Below the pieces are notes generated by a model that saw only the letters and a program-made list of their open reading frames with translations, did no database searches and was not told where the DNA came from. A stretch of DNA of 47,170 nt. Origin: an uncultured Clostridium sp. Its GTDB lineage: Bacteria; Bacillota; Clostridia; Lachnospirales; Lachnospiraceae. The position numbers were made by a program, and so were the translations under genes. Below are positions 27,771 through 36,525 of the stretch, one piece after another. Each line of letters begins with the position of its first letter. The stretch's first letter is position 1. Location of the stretch: contig CAMWYJ010000022.1 in assembly GCA_947178445.1 (NCBI GenBank), forward strand, positions 1 through 47,170, written 5' to 3'.

Positions 27771-27930
27771 GTGTACTGACACATTGATATTTGGTAAAAC
27801 TACGCCGGATATTTGTCCATCTGCAAGACGGATTTTCGACGGCGTAGCGGTGGCTACGGCTAGAAAATCCAACATAGCAGATAGGCAAATAGACAAGTAG
27901 GTTTGCCTAATTATCAACGTGTCAGGACAC
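27771..27930. mobile_element. TA-flanked 160-base inverted-repeat element (MITE-like)
   Basis: The whole 160 bases form one imperfect palindrome: two 78-base arms around a four-base centre (27849-27852), with most positions complementary by eye. The ends are GTGTACTGACAC and GTGTCAGGACAC, and the dinucleotide TA lies on each side (27769-27770 and 27931-27932), which fits an insertion with TA duplication. It encodes no protein. It fills the gap between the GH25 gene and the capsule block, and its right end overlaps the last codons of GH25. Transcribed, it would fold into a very long hairpin without a U-run. Homology to a known insertion-sequence family was not established. Confidence 0.7.
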
Positions 27931-29496
27931 TAGATGTCCTTTTTTGTTAAATTTATACTTCTTTCCCTTGATTTTAATTGTCTGGTTCTTTACCATCTGT
28001 CCATTACTCTTAAAGTAATATCTCTTTTTCTTGTATGTGAGCCAGCCCTTTTTCATAACTCCGTTAGACTGGAAATAATAGCGCTTGCCCTTTATTGTTT
28101 TAAACCCGGTTACACGGTAGCCTTTGCTGTCACAATAATATTTTTTCCCTTTTACCTTAACCCATTTATTTTTTGCAGTTTTGCCCGATGTATACTGGTA
28201 ATAATATTTTCCTTTGGCATTTTTATACCAGCCAGCCTTAATCACACAGGAACCATCCTCACGGATTGTCACACCCTGTTTATTAGTTGTTTTCTGCAGC
28301 ACACCTTCTGAATTAAACAAATAGATTTTTCCCTTTATTTTTGTAAATCCGGTCTGCATTTCGCCATCACTGTTAAAATAATAGCGTTCTCCTGATATCG
28401 TCTTCCATCCAACAAAAGCCTCACCATTTTTCAAATAGTATTTTTCACCCGCCATAGCAAGCCAGCCGCTCTTGTTCTTCTTTCCCTGATAATAGTAGTA
28501 TAACTTGCCACTTTCTTTATGCCATCCATATTTTAAAGCCTTGCTTCTCATTTTTACAGATTTAAAATAATCCTCATAAAGGAAATTCAAATCCACTGTG
28601 TTTTCTGTGATTCCGCTAAGCTTCTGTGTCGAGGTTGCCTGCCACATACCGTAGTCATATGTGCTGCGGTCTGGTTCTACATAGGTATATCTGGCATACC
28701 AGAACTCATAATCCTTTAACTGGTCTGCATATAAGTAATTATTATACCAGTTCTGATTACAGTAAAACATTGGTGTGTATCCTGCTGCCTTGATCGTCTC
28801 CATGTAAGTTCTTGCCATTTCCGTCCTGGTCGCTTTATTCGTTGCCTTTACAATCGCCTCATCCTCTATATCATAGGCAACCGGGAAGGACACATCAATT
28901 CCCTCTAAATGTTCAATCGTATATTCTGCTTCTGCCTGTGCCTGTTTCGGATTCTTTGCATAGGAATAAAAGTAAATACCAATCGGCAGCCCGACCTCTT
29001 TCGCACCTTCAACATATGACTTGAACTTAGAATCCATTGTACAATTCTTACTTCCATATCTTCCCTTGCCATATCCAAGACGAAGCATAACAAAATCCAC
29101 ACCGGAATCCTTTATCTTTTTCCAGTCTACATTCCCCTGCCACTGTGACATATCAATACCCATAGTGAGTACTTTATTACTTAAAGTAGACAGACGAACA
29201 CCTGTCTTTTTCTTACTGTTTCTTATCTTTCCCTCTTTTCCCTCATTAAAATAATAATATTTTCCACGAATCTTTTTCCAGCCTGTTACCTTTTTTCCGG
29301 ATTTCCCCACATAATAAGTTCCATGCTCGTCCTTCACCCACGTTGAAGTCTGTTTTTTTCCATCGACATAAAAATAACCGCCGGACCAGCCATTTTTTTC
29401 CGCTGCATAACTTGTCCCGCCTGATATAAGACCCGCCGCCATTAATATAAAGGCAAGTAACATTACCCTGATATATCTTTTCTGTTTTCTATCCAT
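27922..29496 (-). CDS. Secreted GH25 lysozyme with cell-wall-binding repeats
   Basis: About 524 residues. A signal peptide (basic start, hydrophobic 11-27, cleavage likely after SYAA at 32) leads into two short wall-binding repeats (about 35-92), then the GH25 domain (about 112-325) with GIDMSQWQG and the catalytic pair in YDIED (Asp209, Glu211). The C-terminal 190 residues are aromatic repeats of the GWxxxxGKxYYFxxxGxM type (choline-binding/CW_binding class), about eight or nine units, ending abruptly. It should cut peptidoglycan outside the cell. The start is the ATG at 29496, giving a sound signal peptide behind GGAGG; a GTG at 29544 is possible. The last two residues and the stop codon come from the inverted-repeat element. 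Confidence 0.92.
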   Translation of the reverse strand: MDRKQKRYIRVMLLAFILMAAGLISGGTSYAAEKNGWSGGYFYVDGKKQTSTWVKDEHGTYYVGKSGKKVTGWKKIRGKYYYFNEGKEGKIRNSKKKTGVRLSTLSNKVLTMGIDMSQWQGNVDWKKIKDSGVDFVMLRLGYGKGRYGSKNCTMDSKFKSYVEGAKEVGLPIGIYFYSYAKNPKQAQAEAEYTIEHLEGIDVSFPVAYDIEDEAIVKATNKATRTEMARTYMETIKAAGYTPMFYCNQNWYNNYLYADQLKDYEFWYARYTYVEPDRSTYDYGMWQATSTQKLSGITENTVDLNFLYEDYFKSVKMRSKALKYGWHKESGKLYYYYQGKKNKSGWLAMAGEKYYLKNGEAFVGWKTISGERYYFNSDGEMQTGFTKIKGKIYLFNSEGVLQKTTNKQGVTIREDGSCVIKAGWYKNAKGKYYYQYTSGKTAKNKWVKVKGKKYYCDSKGYRVTGFKTIKGKRYYFQSNGVMKKGWLTYKKKRYYFKSNGQMVKNQTIKIKGKKYKFNKKGHLVS

Positions 29497-29547
29497 AATG
29501 AATCCATACCTCCAAAACTTCAAGGGTGATAATCCGTATTTCACTTC

Positions 29548-30900
29548 TCAGGCTTCATGACCTTTTTCCCTGATTACCTTTACCACACTGTCTACATACT
29601 GTTTGCAAAGCACATCCGTTGCTGCTTCAACCATAACACGGATAACCGGCTCTGTACCACTCTCCCTAATAAGGATTCTGCCGTCCTCTCCTAAGGCCTC
29701 TTCCACCTTCTTGACAGCTGCAATCACATCTTCATCTGCCTTTGCCTCTGGTTTGCTCTTAACTCTCACATTTTCTAAAAGCTGTGGATAAATTTTCAAA
29801 TCACGGAACAGTTCCGAAGCATTCACCTTCTTCTCTAAAATAACCTCCATCAGCTTAATTGAGGTAAGTACTCCGTCACCGGTTGTCGCATATTTGCTGA
29901 AAATAATATGTCCGCTCTGCTCACCGCCTAACGAATGACCGTTCTCCATCATATTTTCAAATACATATTTGTCACCTACAGCAGTTTTTACATAGGAAAT
30001 CCCTTTCTTATCCAATGCCTTGTAAAGACCAAGATTCGACATAACTGTTGTGACAACCGTATTGTTGTTAAGCTCTCCTCGTTCTGACAAATAGCATCCA
30101 CAGGCATAAAGAATCTTATCTCCGTCAATGATCTCACCCGTCTCGTCCACAGCAAGACATCTGTCAGCATCTCCGTCATATGCAAACCCAATATCGAGCT
30201 GCTTATCCTTCACCATCTGCTGCAACTGTTCAATATGGGTAGAACCACAATCCTGATTGATATTTGTTCCATCGGGATCGTTACTGATCACATAGGTTTT
30301 TGCCCCTAATGCCTCAAATACAGCTTTTGCAACTGTTGAAGCTGCACCATTCGCACAATCTAACCCGACTCTTTTATTCTTATAGGAACGGGTTGCCAAC
30401 GTCATGAGATATCCAATATAGCGGTTTCTTCCCATTGCATAATCGACTGTCTTTCCAATATCCTCCCGTTTTGCAAACGGAATCTCCGGAATCTCACCAT
30501 CAATGTATGCCTCTATTTCCGCTTCCACATCTGCTTCTAACTTATATCCCTGTCCATTTATAATTTTAATTCCATTATCATAATATGGATTGTGGCTTGC
30601 TGAAATCATAATCCCACAGTCAAACTCATCTAACCGTACAATATAAGATACACTCGGAGTCGGTGTAACATGCATCAGATACACATCCGCACCACTGGCA
30701 GTCAGTCCCGCCACTAAGGAATACTCAAACATATAAGAAGAACGTCTTGTATCCTTTCCGATTACGATACTTGCTTTACCGTTCTCATGTCCCCTGCCAT
30801 AATAATAACCAAGATAGCGTCCCACTTTATAGGCATGCTCCACTGTCAGATCAACATTTGCTTCCCCACGAAAACCGTCCGTTCCAAAGTATTTACCCAT
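29548..30900 (-). CDS. glmM: Phosphoglucosamine mutase
   Basis: A 450-residue member of the phosphohexomutase family with all GlmM hallmarks: MGKYFGTDGFRGEAN at the N-terminus, the phosphoserine loop GIMISASHNPYYDNGIK (Ser102), the metal site AYDGDADRCL, the sugar loop GGEQSGHI and the C-terminal phosphate loop IRESGTEPVIRVM. It interconverts glucosamine-6-phosphate and glucosamine-1-phosphate, the entry to UDP-GlcNAc, which feeds peptidoglycan and the WbpP and PglF pathways in this window. A GGAG site precedes the ATG. It lies between the lipid kinase gene (85 bases upstream) and the GH25 gene (51 bases downstream), probably one transcript. Confidence 0.97.
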   Translation of the reverse strand: MGKYFGTDGFRGEANVDLTVEHAYKVGRYLGYYYGRGHENGKASIVIGKDTRRSSYMFEYSLVAGLTASGADVYLMHVTPTPSVSYIVRLDEFDCGIMISASHNPYYDNGIKIINGQGYKLEADVEAEIEAYIDGEIPEIPFAKREDIGKTVDYAMGRNRYIGYLMTLATRSYKNKRVGLDCANGAASTVAKAVFEALGAKTYVISNDPDGTNINQDCGSTHIEQLQQMVKDKQLDIGFAYDGDADRCLAVDETGEIIDGDKILYACGCYLSERGELNNNTVVTTVMSNLGLYKALDKKGISYVKTAVGDKYVFENMMENGHSLGGEQSGHIIFSKYATTGDGVLTSIKLMEVILEKKVNASELFRDLKIYPQLLENVRVKSKPEAKADEDVIAAVKKVEEALGEDGRILIRESGTEPVIRVMVEAATDVLCKQYVDSVVKVIREKGHEA

Positions 30901-30985
30901 TTTTACAATTCTCCTTTATTTTATAATAATCAAACACTTACGAAGCCATATTAAGCAATCCAACTATTCAAGCCGGATAAATTCT

Positions 30986-31870
30986 TTACTTGCAGATTAC
31001 ACTGACTGCTCTCTTTAAATTCTCAATCTTTGCATACGTCACATTGCCGCCAAACTCTCCATCTAACGTCCACATAATAGCTTCCGGACTTTCTATGATA
31101 ATCTTGCTTGCTTTAAACTGATACATATACTCCGGGTTAAATTCTCCCATCAGATAAGCAGTTACTGTTGCCTGCAAATCTATTGGATTGGTCGGATACT
31201 TTACAAGCAGCGCCTCATACATACCATCATCAAATTCCGTTATTTTGCTGTTCGGATTTGCAAATCCACCTACTGTCAGTGAATTGGTGATCATTCCAAT
31301 AAAGAAATCATCCTCTATTATATTACCATCATACTCTACCTTCAAATGATAAGATGTCAGACTTGGCACACTTTTAATTCCTTCTAACACATAGGCAGCA
31401 TGCCCTAAATAATTTTTATATCCCTGTGGTGTTGTGTAGGTAACGTCTGTAAATGCCCCAAAAGCCGCCACATAAATAAAATAGTCTCCATTGAAAGAAC
31501 CCACATCAATTGGACGTGGTGAATATTTTACAATCCGCCGTGCTGCCCTTATTGGATCCTTTGGTATTCCGAGACTCCTTGCGAAATCATTCGTGGTCCC
31601 GCACGGGATATACCCAATCGGTGTATCGCAACCACATTCCATACAACCGGTAACCACCTCGTCTAATGTTCCGTCCCCTCCAGCGCACACAATCAGATCA
31701 TAGAGCCATCCCTCTTCCGAGACAATACGGGTGGCATCTTCCTTTGCCTGGGTTGGATACACCCTGACATTATATTCTGCTTTTACAAACAGATCTACAA
31801 TCTCAAATAATTTACTTTTGATATGTTTTCTACCCGCCGATGGATTTACAATAAATAACAAATTCTTCAT
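30986..31870 (-). CDS. YegS/BmrU-family diacylglycerol/lipid kinase
   Basis: A 294-residue lipid kinase-like protein. The N-terminal motif FIVNPSAGRKH, the ATP-binding VCAGGDGTLDEVVTGCM, and PIGYIPCGTTNDFARSLGIP are diagnostic of the DAGK catalytic family; the C-terminal beta-sandwich ends with MWTLDGEFGG, the usual metal-site loop. It should phosphorylate diacylglycerol or a related lipid at the membrane, returning diacylglycerol released by polymer synthesis to phosphatidate. That link is inference. The ATG at 31870 has AGGAG seven bases upstream; a longer reading is less likely. A near-consensus promoter lies about 66 bases upstream. Confidence 0.93.
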   Translation of the reverse strand: MKNLLFIVNPSAGRKHIKSKLFEIVDLFVKAEYNVRVYPTQAKEDATRIVSEEGWLYDLIVCAGGDGTLDEVVTGCMECGCDTPIGYIPCGTTNDFARSLGIPKDPIRAARRIVKYSPRPIDVGSFNGDYFIYVAAFGAFTDVTYTTPQGYKNYLGHAAYVLEGIKSVPSLTSYHLKVEYDGNIIEDDFFIGMITNSLTVGGFANPNSKITEFDDGMYEALLVKYPTNPIDLQATVTAYLMGEFNPEYMYQFKASKIIIESPEAIMWTLDGEFGGNVTYAKIENLKRAVSVICK

Positions 31871-31935
31871 AACTGGTCTCCTGGCATATTTATTCACACT
31901 CTGCTTTTCATCGACCGTACAATATATACTGATAT

Positions 31936-31964
31936 ATTATACTCAATACATTAATTTTTGGCAA
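31936..31964 (-). promoter_or_regulatory. Sigma-A-type promoter for lipid kinase-glmM-GH25 unit
   Basis: On the minus strand TTGCCA and a perfect TATAAT are 17 bases apart. The transcription start should be near 31929, about 58 bases before the kinase ATG. It begins just after the stop of the radical SAM gene, so this unit can be expressed independently. Confidence 0.85.
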
Positions 31965-31972
31965 GGAAATTA

Positions 31973-32863
31973 TCACAGCAGCCGTTCCTTTTGCCTGATT
32001 GCTCTCGTAAGAGCATTCAAAACCCTTTTCTTATCTCCACTCCATAATGGTGCTACGAGGATCCGCTTATCGCCATCTCCTGTCATACGGTGTATTACCA
32101 TATGCTCCGGCAGTCTTGCAATACAATCGGCAACTAATTCCACATATTCTTCCATGGTAAGCACATCAAATTTCCCTGCCAGATATTCCTTTTCCAAATC
32201 CGTTCCCTTCATCACATGCAAAAGCTGCAGCTTAATACCATCCGCACCGCTTTTCCCGATATATTCTGCCGTCTCAAGCATCTGTTCCCTCGATTCCTCC
32301 GGCAAGCCTAATATAGCATGAACAATCACTATTATTCCTTCCTCTTTCAGTCTTTTGACTGCTTCATCAAAAACAGACAGGGAATATCCCCGCCGGATAT
32401 ACCTGGCAGTTTTCTCATGTATAGTCTGCAAACCAAGCTCCACCCACACCGGTTTTTTCTGATTCATCTTACATAGAAGTCTTATTACCTCATCCGGCAG
32501 ACAATCCGGTCTTGTCGCAACAGAAACCGCCACCACATCCGGGTGACTGACTGCTTCATCATAAAGCTGTTCCAAATGTTCAACCGGTGCATAGGTATTG
32601 GTAAACGCTTGAAAATAGGCAATGTATTTTCCGTCCTGAATTTTTTGCCAAACCCGTTTTTTTCCCCGTTCAATCTGCTCTGTAATGGAAAGCATCCTGT
32701 TTTCAGCAAATTCTCCAGATCCGGCCCCCGAACAGAAAATACAGCCCCCTGTTCCTAAAGTTCCGTCTCTGTTCGGACAGGTAAACCCTCCGTCTAGTGC
32801 AATTTTATAAACCTTCTCTCCAAAAGTATCCTTCAGATATTGATTCAATGAATAGTATTCCAA
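31973..32863 (-). CDS. Radical SAM protein, TIGR01212/YhcC-like
   Basis: A 296-residue radical SAM protein. The cluster-binding cysteines are Cys29, Cys41 and Cys44 in a CPNRDGTLGTGGCIFC segment, the unusual spacing of the TIGR01212 (YhcC) family. Other family blocks include YFQAFTNTYAPVEHLEQLYDEA, VSVATRPDCLPDE, WVELGLQTIHEKT and IVHAILGLPEES. It is related to the Elp3/MiaB side of the superfamily, but its reaction is not known to me. The start codon is TTG, supported by AGGAG seven bases upstream and by the conserved N-terminus EYYSLNQYLKDTFGEKVYK. It is preceded by the chemoreceptor terminator and may be transcribed alone. Confidence 0.93.
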   Translation of the reverse strand: MEYYSLNQYLKDTFGEKVYKIALDGGFTCPNRDGTLGTGGCIFCSGAGSGEFAENRMLSITEQIERGKKRVWQKIQDGKYIAYFQAFTNTYAPVEHLEQLYDEAVSHPDVVAVSVATRPDCLPDEVIRLLCKMNQKKPVWVELGLQTIHEKTARYIRRGYSLSVFDEAVKRLKEEGIIVIVHAILGLPEESREQMLETAEYIGKSGADGIKLQLLHVMKGTDLEKEYLAGKFDVLTMEEYVELVADCIARLPEHMVIHRMTGDGDKRILVAPLWSGDKKRVLNALTRAIRQKERLL

Positions 32864-32901
32864 AATATCTCTCCTGTTCCCAAAACGCTTTCCTATATGC
32901 T

Positions 32902-32944
32902 AAAAACCGGCATACAAGACTCTTCGCACTTTGTATACCGGTTT
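32902..32944 (-). terminator. Rho-independent terminator after the chemoreceptor gene
   Basis: On the minus strand the arms AAACCGGTATACAA and TTGTATGCCGGTTT pair with a single G-U, around a 13-base loop, followed by TTTTAG. It lies 27 bases after the chemoreceptor stop codon. Confidence 0.85.
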
Positions 32945-32970
32945 CCCATATTCATCTCATAACTTATATC

Positions 32971-35031
32971 TTACCATTCGGAATCTTCTTCATCCAACGA
33001 TTCCTCACCATAGCCGCTTTTTTCTGTATCAAATGCTTCCTCCATCATCTCAGACTGCGATTTCAATATACCATCCCGTAAATTATATTCCTGAACCGTT
33101 TCTTTCAAAGCATTCGCACAGTTAATCAATTCTTCACTGATTGCTGCATTCTGCTGGGAATTTGCCGCATTGGAATCAATAATGGCAGCAATGCCCCCAA
33201 TACTCTTCTCAATCTCTTCCACAGCATTTGCCTGATTCTTAACGAATTCTGTAATCTGCATGATATCATCATTTGATTTTAAAGAGTTGTCAATACCAGT
33301 CTGTAATGTCTCAGAAGTACGGTCTGCCAGATTCTTTCCAACCTCTACGGCATTCATTGAATTTTCGATCAGCTTTGTAATATTCTCGGTCGCATCTGCT
33401 GAAGCAGTAGCCAACTTACTAATCTCATCTGCAACAACTGCAAATCCACGTCCCGCTTCACCAGCTCTTGCTGCTTCAATAGAAGCGTTAAGTGCTAACA
33501 GGTTCGTTTCTTCTGAAATATCGTTAATGGTGGTAATAATAACTCCGATCTGCTTAGAAGTCTCTTCAATGGTTCCCATTGCCTCAAGCAGTGACAACAT
33601 CTCCTTATTACCAAGGGCAAGCTGCTCATTTGTTTTCTGGGATACTTTACTTGCAGCCTCTGCATTTTTTGTAATGTGCTGAATCTGCTCCGATAACACC
33701 TTGATATTGCCAGCTAATCCCTGAACCGCAAGATTCTGCTCTGTCGCGCCATCTGCCACCTGCATGGTACTTTCCTGTACCTGTCCGGAATAACTAACCA
33801 CAATCTCTGACTGTTCATTTACCAGACCAAATGCTGTATTCAGCTTATCAATAATCATATTCAGACCATTCTGGATTGCAATAAAGGCTCCCTGGTACTC
33901 AATCGTGGAACGTACATCCAGATTATTGTTCGAAATATTATTTACCACGAAAGAAATATCACTGATATAGGTCTTTAACTGTGTTACGGTATCGTTGAGT
34001 GATACAGTAAGCATTGCAATCTCCTCAGACACTGCTTCCTCGTTAAATTCAACATTCAAATTGCCGCATGCAATCTCCGTCACTTTTTCGCTGATAGAGG
34101 TAAGTGGGCTGAACCAGCGATTCATCTCCCGCTCACAAGCCATCTTCGCAATCTTAATATTAATGAAATAAAGAATCAATAAAACAATTAACAATATAAT
34201 CGGAGCCTTAAGTTCAATGGTTGCCGGCGTCATATAGATAACCTTCCACCCAGCAGAAGTGACATTTTTTGACATTGCCGCCATCATTCCAAGCTTATAA
34301 TTTTTTACTAAAAAATGCTTATCCGTCTTCTTTAACTTCTTGTACTTACCCTTCATTACATCATCCAATGTATAGGCATGGTCTGCACTTAGTGCAATCT
34401 CCTCACTTGGATGTGTTAAAATCGTATTGCCAGCAGATACAAGGAACGCATATTCGTTCTTCCCATATGTATCCTCCATCAAGGATATGATATCATCCAT
34501 ATACATATCCATCGCACAGGTACCGATAAATTCGCCATTCTTCATTATCTTCTTTGAAAGGGTAATGCAATACCCACCTGACTGTTCATCAAGATATGGC
34601 TCAGAAATGTATACACCCTCTTCTAATTCCTTTGCACCTATGTACCATTCCCTTGTCCTAAAATCAAAATCCTCTGGTGCCTGCCATCCACCACTCATAA
34701 TCAGCTTCTTATCATCATAAGCCACATAGACCGCAGAAAAGCTGTCATTTCCGTCAGCAATTGTATCCACATAGCTCAGCGTCTGTTCATCACCGGACAC
34801 CTGTCCGTTCTCTACCATCATAGTCAGACTGCCAAGCTCCGTAATCGTATTGCTGAAAATACTGTCTACTTCTCCTGCACATTCTGTAACCTCTGCCTCC
34901 ATTTTATGAGTATTTATTGTCGTGGAAAGATAACAGATAATAACAAACATTCCCACACCGACAACCACCATCACAAACCGAACCAGCTTCATAACAACCT
35001 TTGAAATTCGATTGACATATGATCCCTGCAT
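32971..35031 (-). CDS. Methyl-accepting chemotaxis protein with dCache sensor
   Basis: A 686-residue transmembrane receptor. Span 1 is at about 14-37, the extracellular double-Cache domain at about 38-273 with [14 protein letters not shown] (121-134) and [20 protein letters not shown], span 2 at about 276-295, a HAMP domain at about 296-350, and a cytoplasmic signalling coiled coil whose tip carries [30 protein letters not shown]. The R-x3-WY segment is common in dCache_1 sensors, some of which bind amino acids, so an amino-acid ligand is possible but not shown. A second segment (about 640-686) is acidic. No che or flagellar genes are nearby; it is a stand-alone receptor with its own promoter and terminator. 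Confidence 0.95.
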   Translation of the reverse strand: MQGSYVNRISKVVMKLVRFVMVVVGVGMFVIICYLSTTINTHKMEAEVTECAGEVDSIFSNTITELGSLTMMVENGQVSGDEQTLSYVDTIADGNDSFSAVYVAYDDKKLIMSGGWQAPEDFDFRTREWYIGAKELEEGVYISEPYLDEQSGGYCITLSKKIMKNGEFIGTCAMDMYMDDIISLMEDTYGKNEYAFLVSAGNTILTHPSEEIALSADHAYTLDDVMKGKYKKLKKTDKHFLVKNYKLGMMAAMSKNVTSAGWKVIYMTPATIELKAPIILLIVLLILYFINIKIAKMACEREMNRWFSPLTSISEKVTEIACGNLNVEFNEEAVSEEIAMLTVSLNDTVTQLKTYISDISFVVNNISNNNLDVRSTIEYQGAFIAIQNGLNMIIDKLNTAFGLVNEQSEIVVSYSGQVQESTMQVADGATEQNLAVQGLAGNIKVLSEQIQHITKNAEAASKVSQKTNEQLALGNKEMLSLLEAMGTIEETSKQIGVIITTINDISEETNLLALNASIEAARAGEAGRGFAVVADEISKLATASADATENITKLIENSMNAVEVGKNLADRTSETLQTGIDNSLKSNDDIMQITEFVKNQANAVEEIEKSIGGIAAIIDSNAANSQQNAAISEELINCANALKETVQEYNLRDGILKSQSEMMEEAFDTEKSGYGEESLDEEDSEW

Positions 35032-35081
35032 TGTTTTCGCTCCTCCTTCGCTAGTAAATTCTCGTGCAACAATTATATATA

Positions 35082-35110
35082 ATTCTACTCTATTTATATC
35101 ATTGTTTCAA
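35082..35110 (-). promoter_or_regulatory. Sigma-A-type promoter for the chemoreceptor
   Basis: On the minus strand TTGAAA and TAGAAT are 17 bases apart, with a start expected near 35075, about 44 bases before the ATG. No sigma-28 (motility) promoter was seen, so expression may not be tied to the flagellar regulon. Confidence 0.72.
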
Positions 35111-35198
35111 GCTGATTTTCCTGAAAATATCAACTTTAATCATTTTTAAAAAAATTCTTTCCCAAACTATGCCTATTGTTCAAAACAATGCCCGAAAT

Positions 35199-36371
35199 TT
35201 AAATCAATGCATCTGGTACTTCTACATCATAATCAACTCCATCTACATAGAATCCGAACATGTGATAAAAGTCCTCCCAGTAGCCCTTTGTATCTGCCAG
35301 TGATAAAATATTGCCTGAGTCAATCTTTTCCCAGATATCCATGACCTCACTTTGAACATCCTCTCTCATCTCCCAGTCATCCACATGGAGCATGCCATCG
35401 GATTCCGTCACTGCCCCCTTTTCTCCATAAAGCTTGTCAGAAAACAGACGGTACATCTGTTCAATACAACCTTCATGAATTCCTTTTTCCTTCATGACTT
35501 TATATAATACCGATAAATAAAGCGGCACGACTGGAATTGCTGCACTTGCCTGGGTTACCAGTGCTTTATTCACAGAAACATATGCCTTAATTCCTCTTTT
35601 TGCATATTTCTTTGTAATCCCCACTGCACTATCTGCTAAATGCTGCTTTGCCATACCAATCGTTCCTTCATGATAAATTGGATAAGTAAGCTTTGGACCA
35701 ATATAGGAATATGCCACCGTTACAGCATGATCCTCCACCGCATCAGCCTCTGTCAAAGCGTCTATCCAGTCAATCCAGTCTTCACCACCCATGACCTTAA
35801 TGGTCTCAGCAGTCTCTTCTTCTGTCGCCATCGGAATCGTTGCCTCACTAATGGAATCGTCTTTTAAATTCCAGTTTTTCTGGGTAAATTCACTCCCTCT
35901 GGTCTTGAGTACGGATACGTGGCTCACTCCGTCTGCGGTTGTTCTTCTTGGAGCCGCAAGAGAATATACAATTAAATCTACTTTTCCCAAATCCTGTTTG
36001 ATAGCCGCAATCACCTGCTGTTTCATTTCAGCAGAAAATGCATCTCCATTGAAAGATTTTGCGTAAAGCCCTGCCTTCTTAGCCTCCTCATCAAATGCTT
36101 TCGTATTATAATAGCCTGGCGTAGCAGTTCTTTTCCCGGAAGCCTCCCGTTCAAAAGCTACCCCAATGGTTGCTGCCTTCATACCAAATGCTGCTGTAAT
36201 CCGTGAAGCCAATCCATAACCGGTTGAAGAACCGATTACAAGCACCTTCTTTGCACCACTTATTTCCCCTTTTTTCCTCACATATTCCATCTGATTTTCC
36301 ACATTCTTACTACATCCAAGAGGATGTGCAGTTGTACAGATAAATCCTTTCACCTTAGGCTCTACGATCAT
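35199..36371 (-). CDS. fabV: FabV-type trans-2-enoyl-ACP/CoA reductase
   Basis: A 390-residue FabV/TER protein. The start MIVEPKVKGFICTTAHPLGC is diagnostic; the NADH site is VLVIGSSTGYGLASR (about 43-57); VYSLAAPRR and GEDWIDWIDAL follow; the catalytic pair is Tyr233 and Lys242 in YHEGTIGMAK with the Y-x8-K spacing of this family. It reduces trans-2-enoyl-ACP (fatty acid synthesis) or enoyl-CoA (for example crotonyl-CoA to butyryl-CoA); the sequence does not decide between them. GGAGGAGG precedes the ATG. It is transcribed alone from a near-consensus promoter, away from other fatty acid genes. Confidence 0.96.
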   Translation of the reverse strand: MIVEPKVKGFICTTAHPLGCSKNVENQMEYVRKKGEISGAKKVLVIGSSTGYGLASRITAAFGMKAATIGVAFEREASGKRTATPGYYNTKAFDEEAKKAGLYAKSFNGDAFSAEMKQQVIAAIKQDLGKVDLIVYSLAAPRRTTADGVSHVSVLKTRGSEFTQKNWNLKDDSISEATIPMATEEETAETIKVMGGEDWIDWIDALTEADAVEDHAVTVAYSYIGPKLTYPIYHEGTIGMAKQHLADSAVGITKKYAKRGIKAYVSVNKALVTQASAAIPVVPLYLSVLYKVMKEKGIHEGCIEQMYRLFSDKLYGEKGAVTESDGMLHVDDWEMREDVQSEVMDIWEKIDSGNILSLADTKGYWEDFYHMFGFYVDGVDYDVEVPDALI

Positions 36372-36431
36372 TGTGATACCTCCTCCATATTTTTTTATTT
36401 TACCGTATTATATTTTCTTAACTCTTGTATC

Positions 36432-36460
36432 ATCATATTGAAATTCTGTTGTTTTGTCAA
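36432..36460 (-). promoter_or_regulatory. Sigma-A-type promoter for fabV
   Basis: On the minus strand a perfect TTGACA and TATGAT are 17 bases apart; the start should be near 36425, about 54 bases before the ATG. It sits immediately after the carB terminator. Confidence 0.88.
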
Positions 36461-36465
36461 CATCC

Positions 36466-36502
36466 CGAAAAATAAACAGACGGCACACCTATGTATGCCG
36501 CC
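36466..36502 (-). terminator. Rho-independent terminator after carB
   Basis: On the minus strand GGCGGCATAC and GTGTGCCGTC pair (two G-U pairs) around a four-base loop ATAG, followed by a U-rich tail. It begins 24 bases after the carB stop and ends the carAB unit. Confidence 0.82.
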
Positions 36503-36525
36503 AGCCTCTATCACTTTCCCCTACA

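Noticed and set aside
28000-28560. Possible CRISPR or DNA tandem array in the GH25 3' half
   Set aside because: The periodicity comes from protein-level wall-binding repeats; the DNA units vary in length and sequence and there are no spacers.
31731-32321. A 196-residue plus-strand frame across the kinase-radical SAM junction
   Set aside because: It overlaps two well-supported genes and a promoter on the other strand, and has no ribosome site.
35160-35198. Terminator after fabV
   Set aside because: Only a six-pair ATTGTT/AACAAT stem was found, with no U-run after it.
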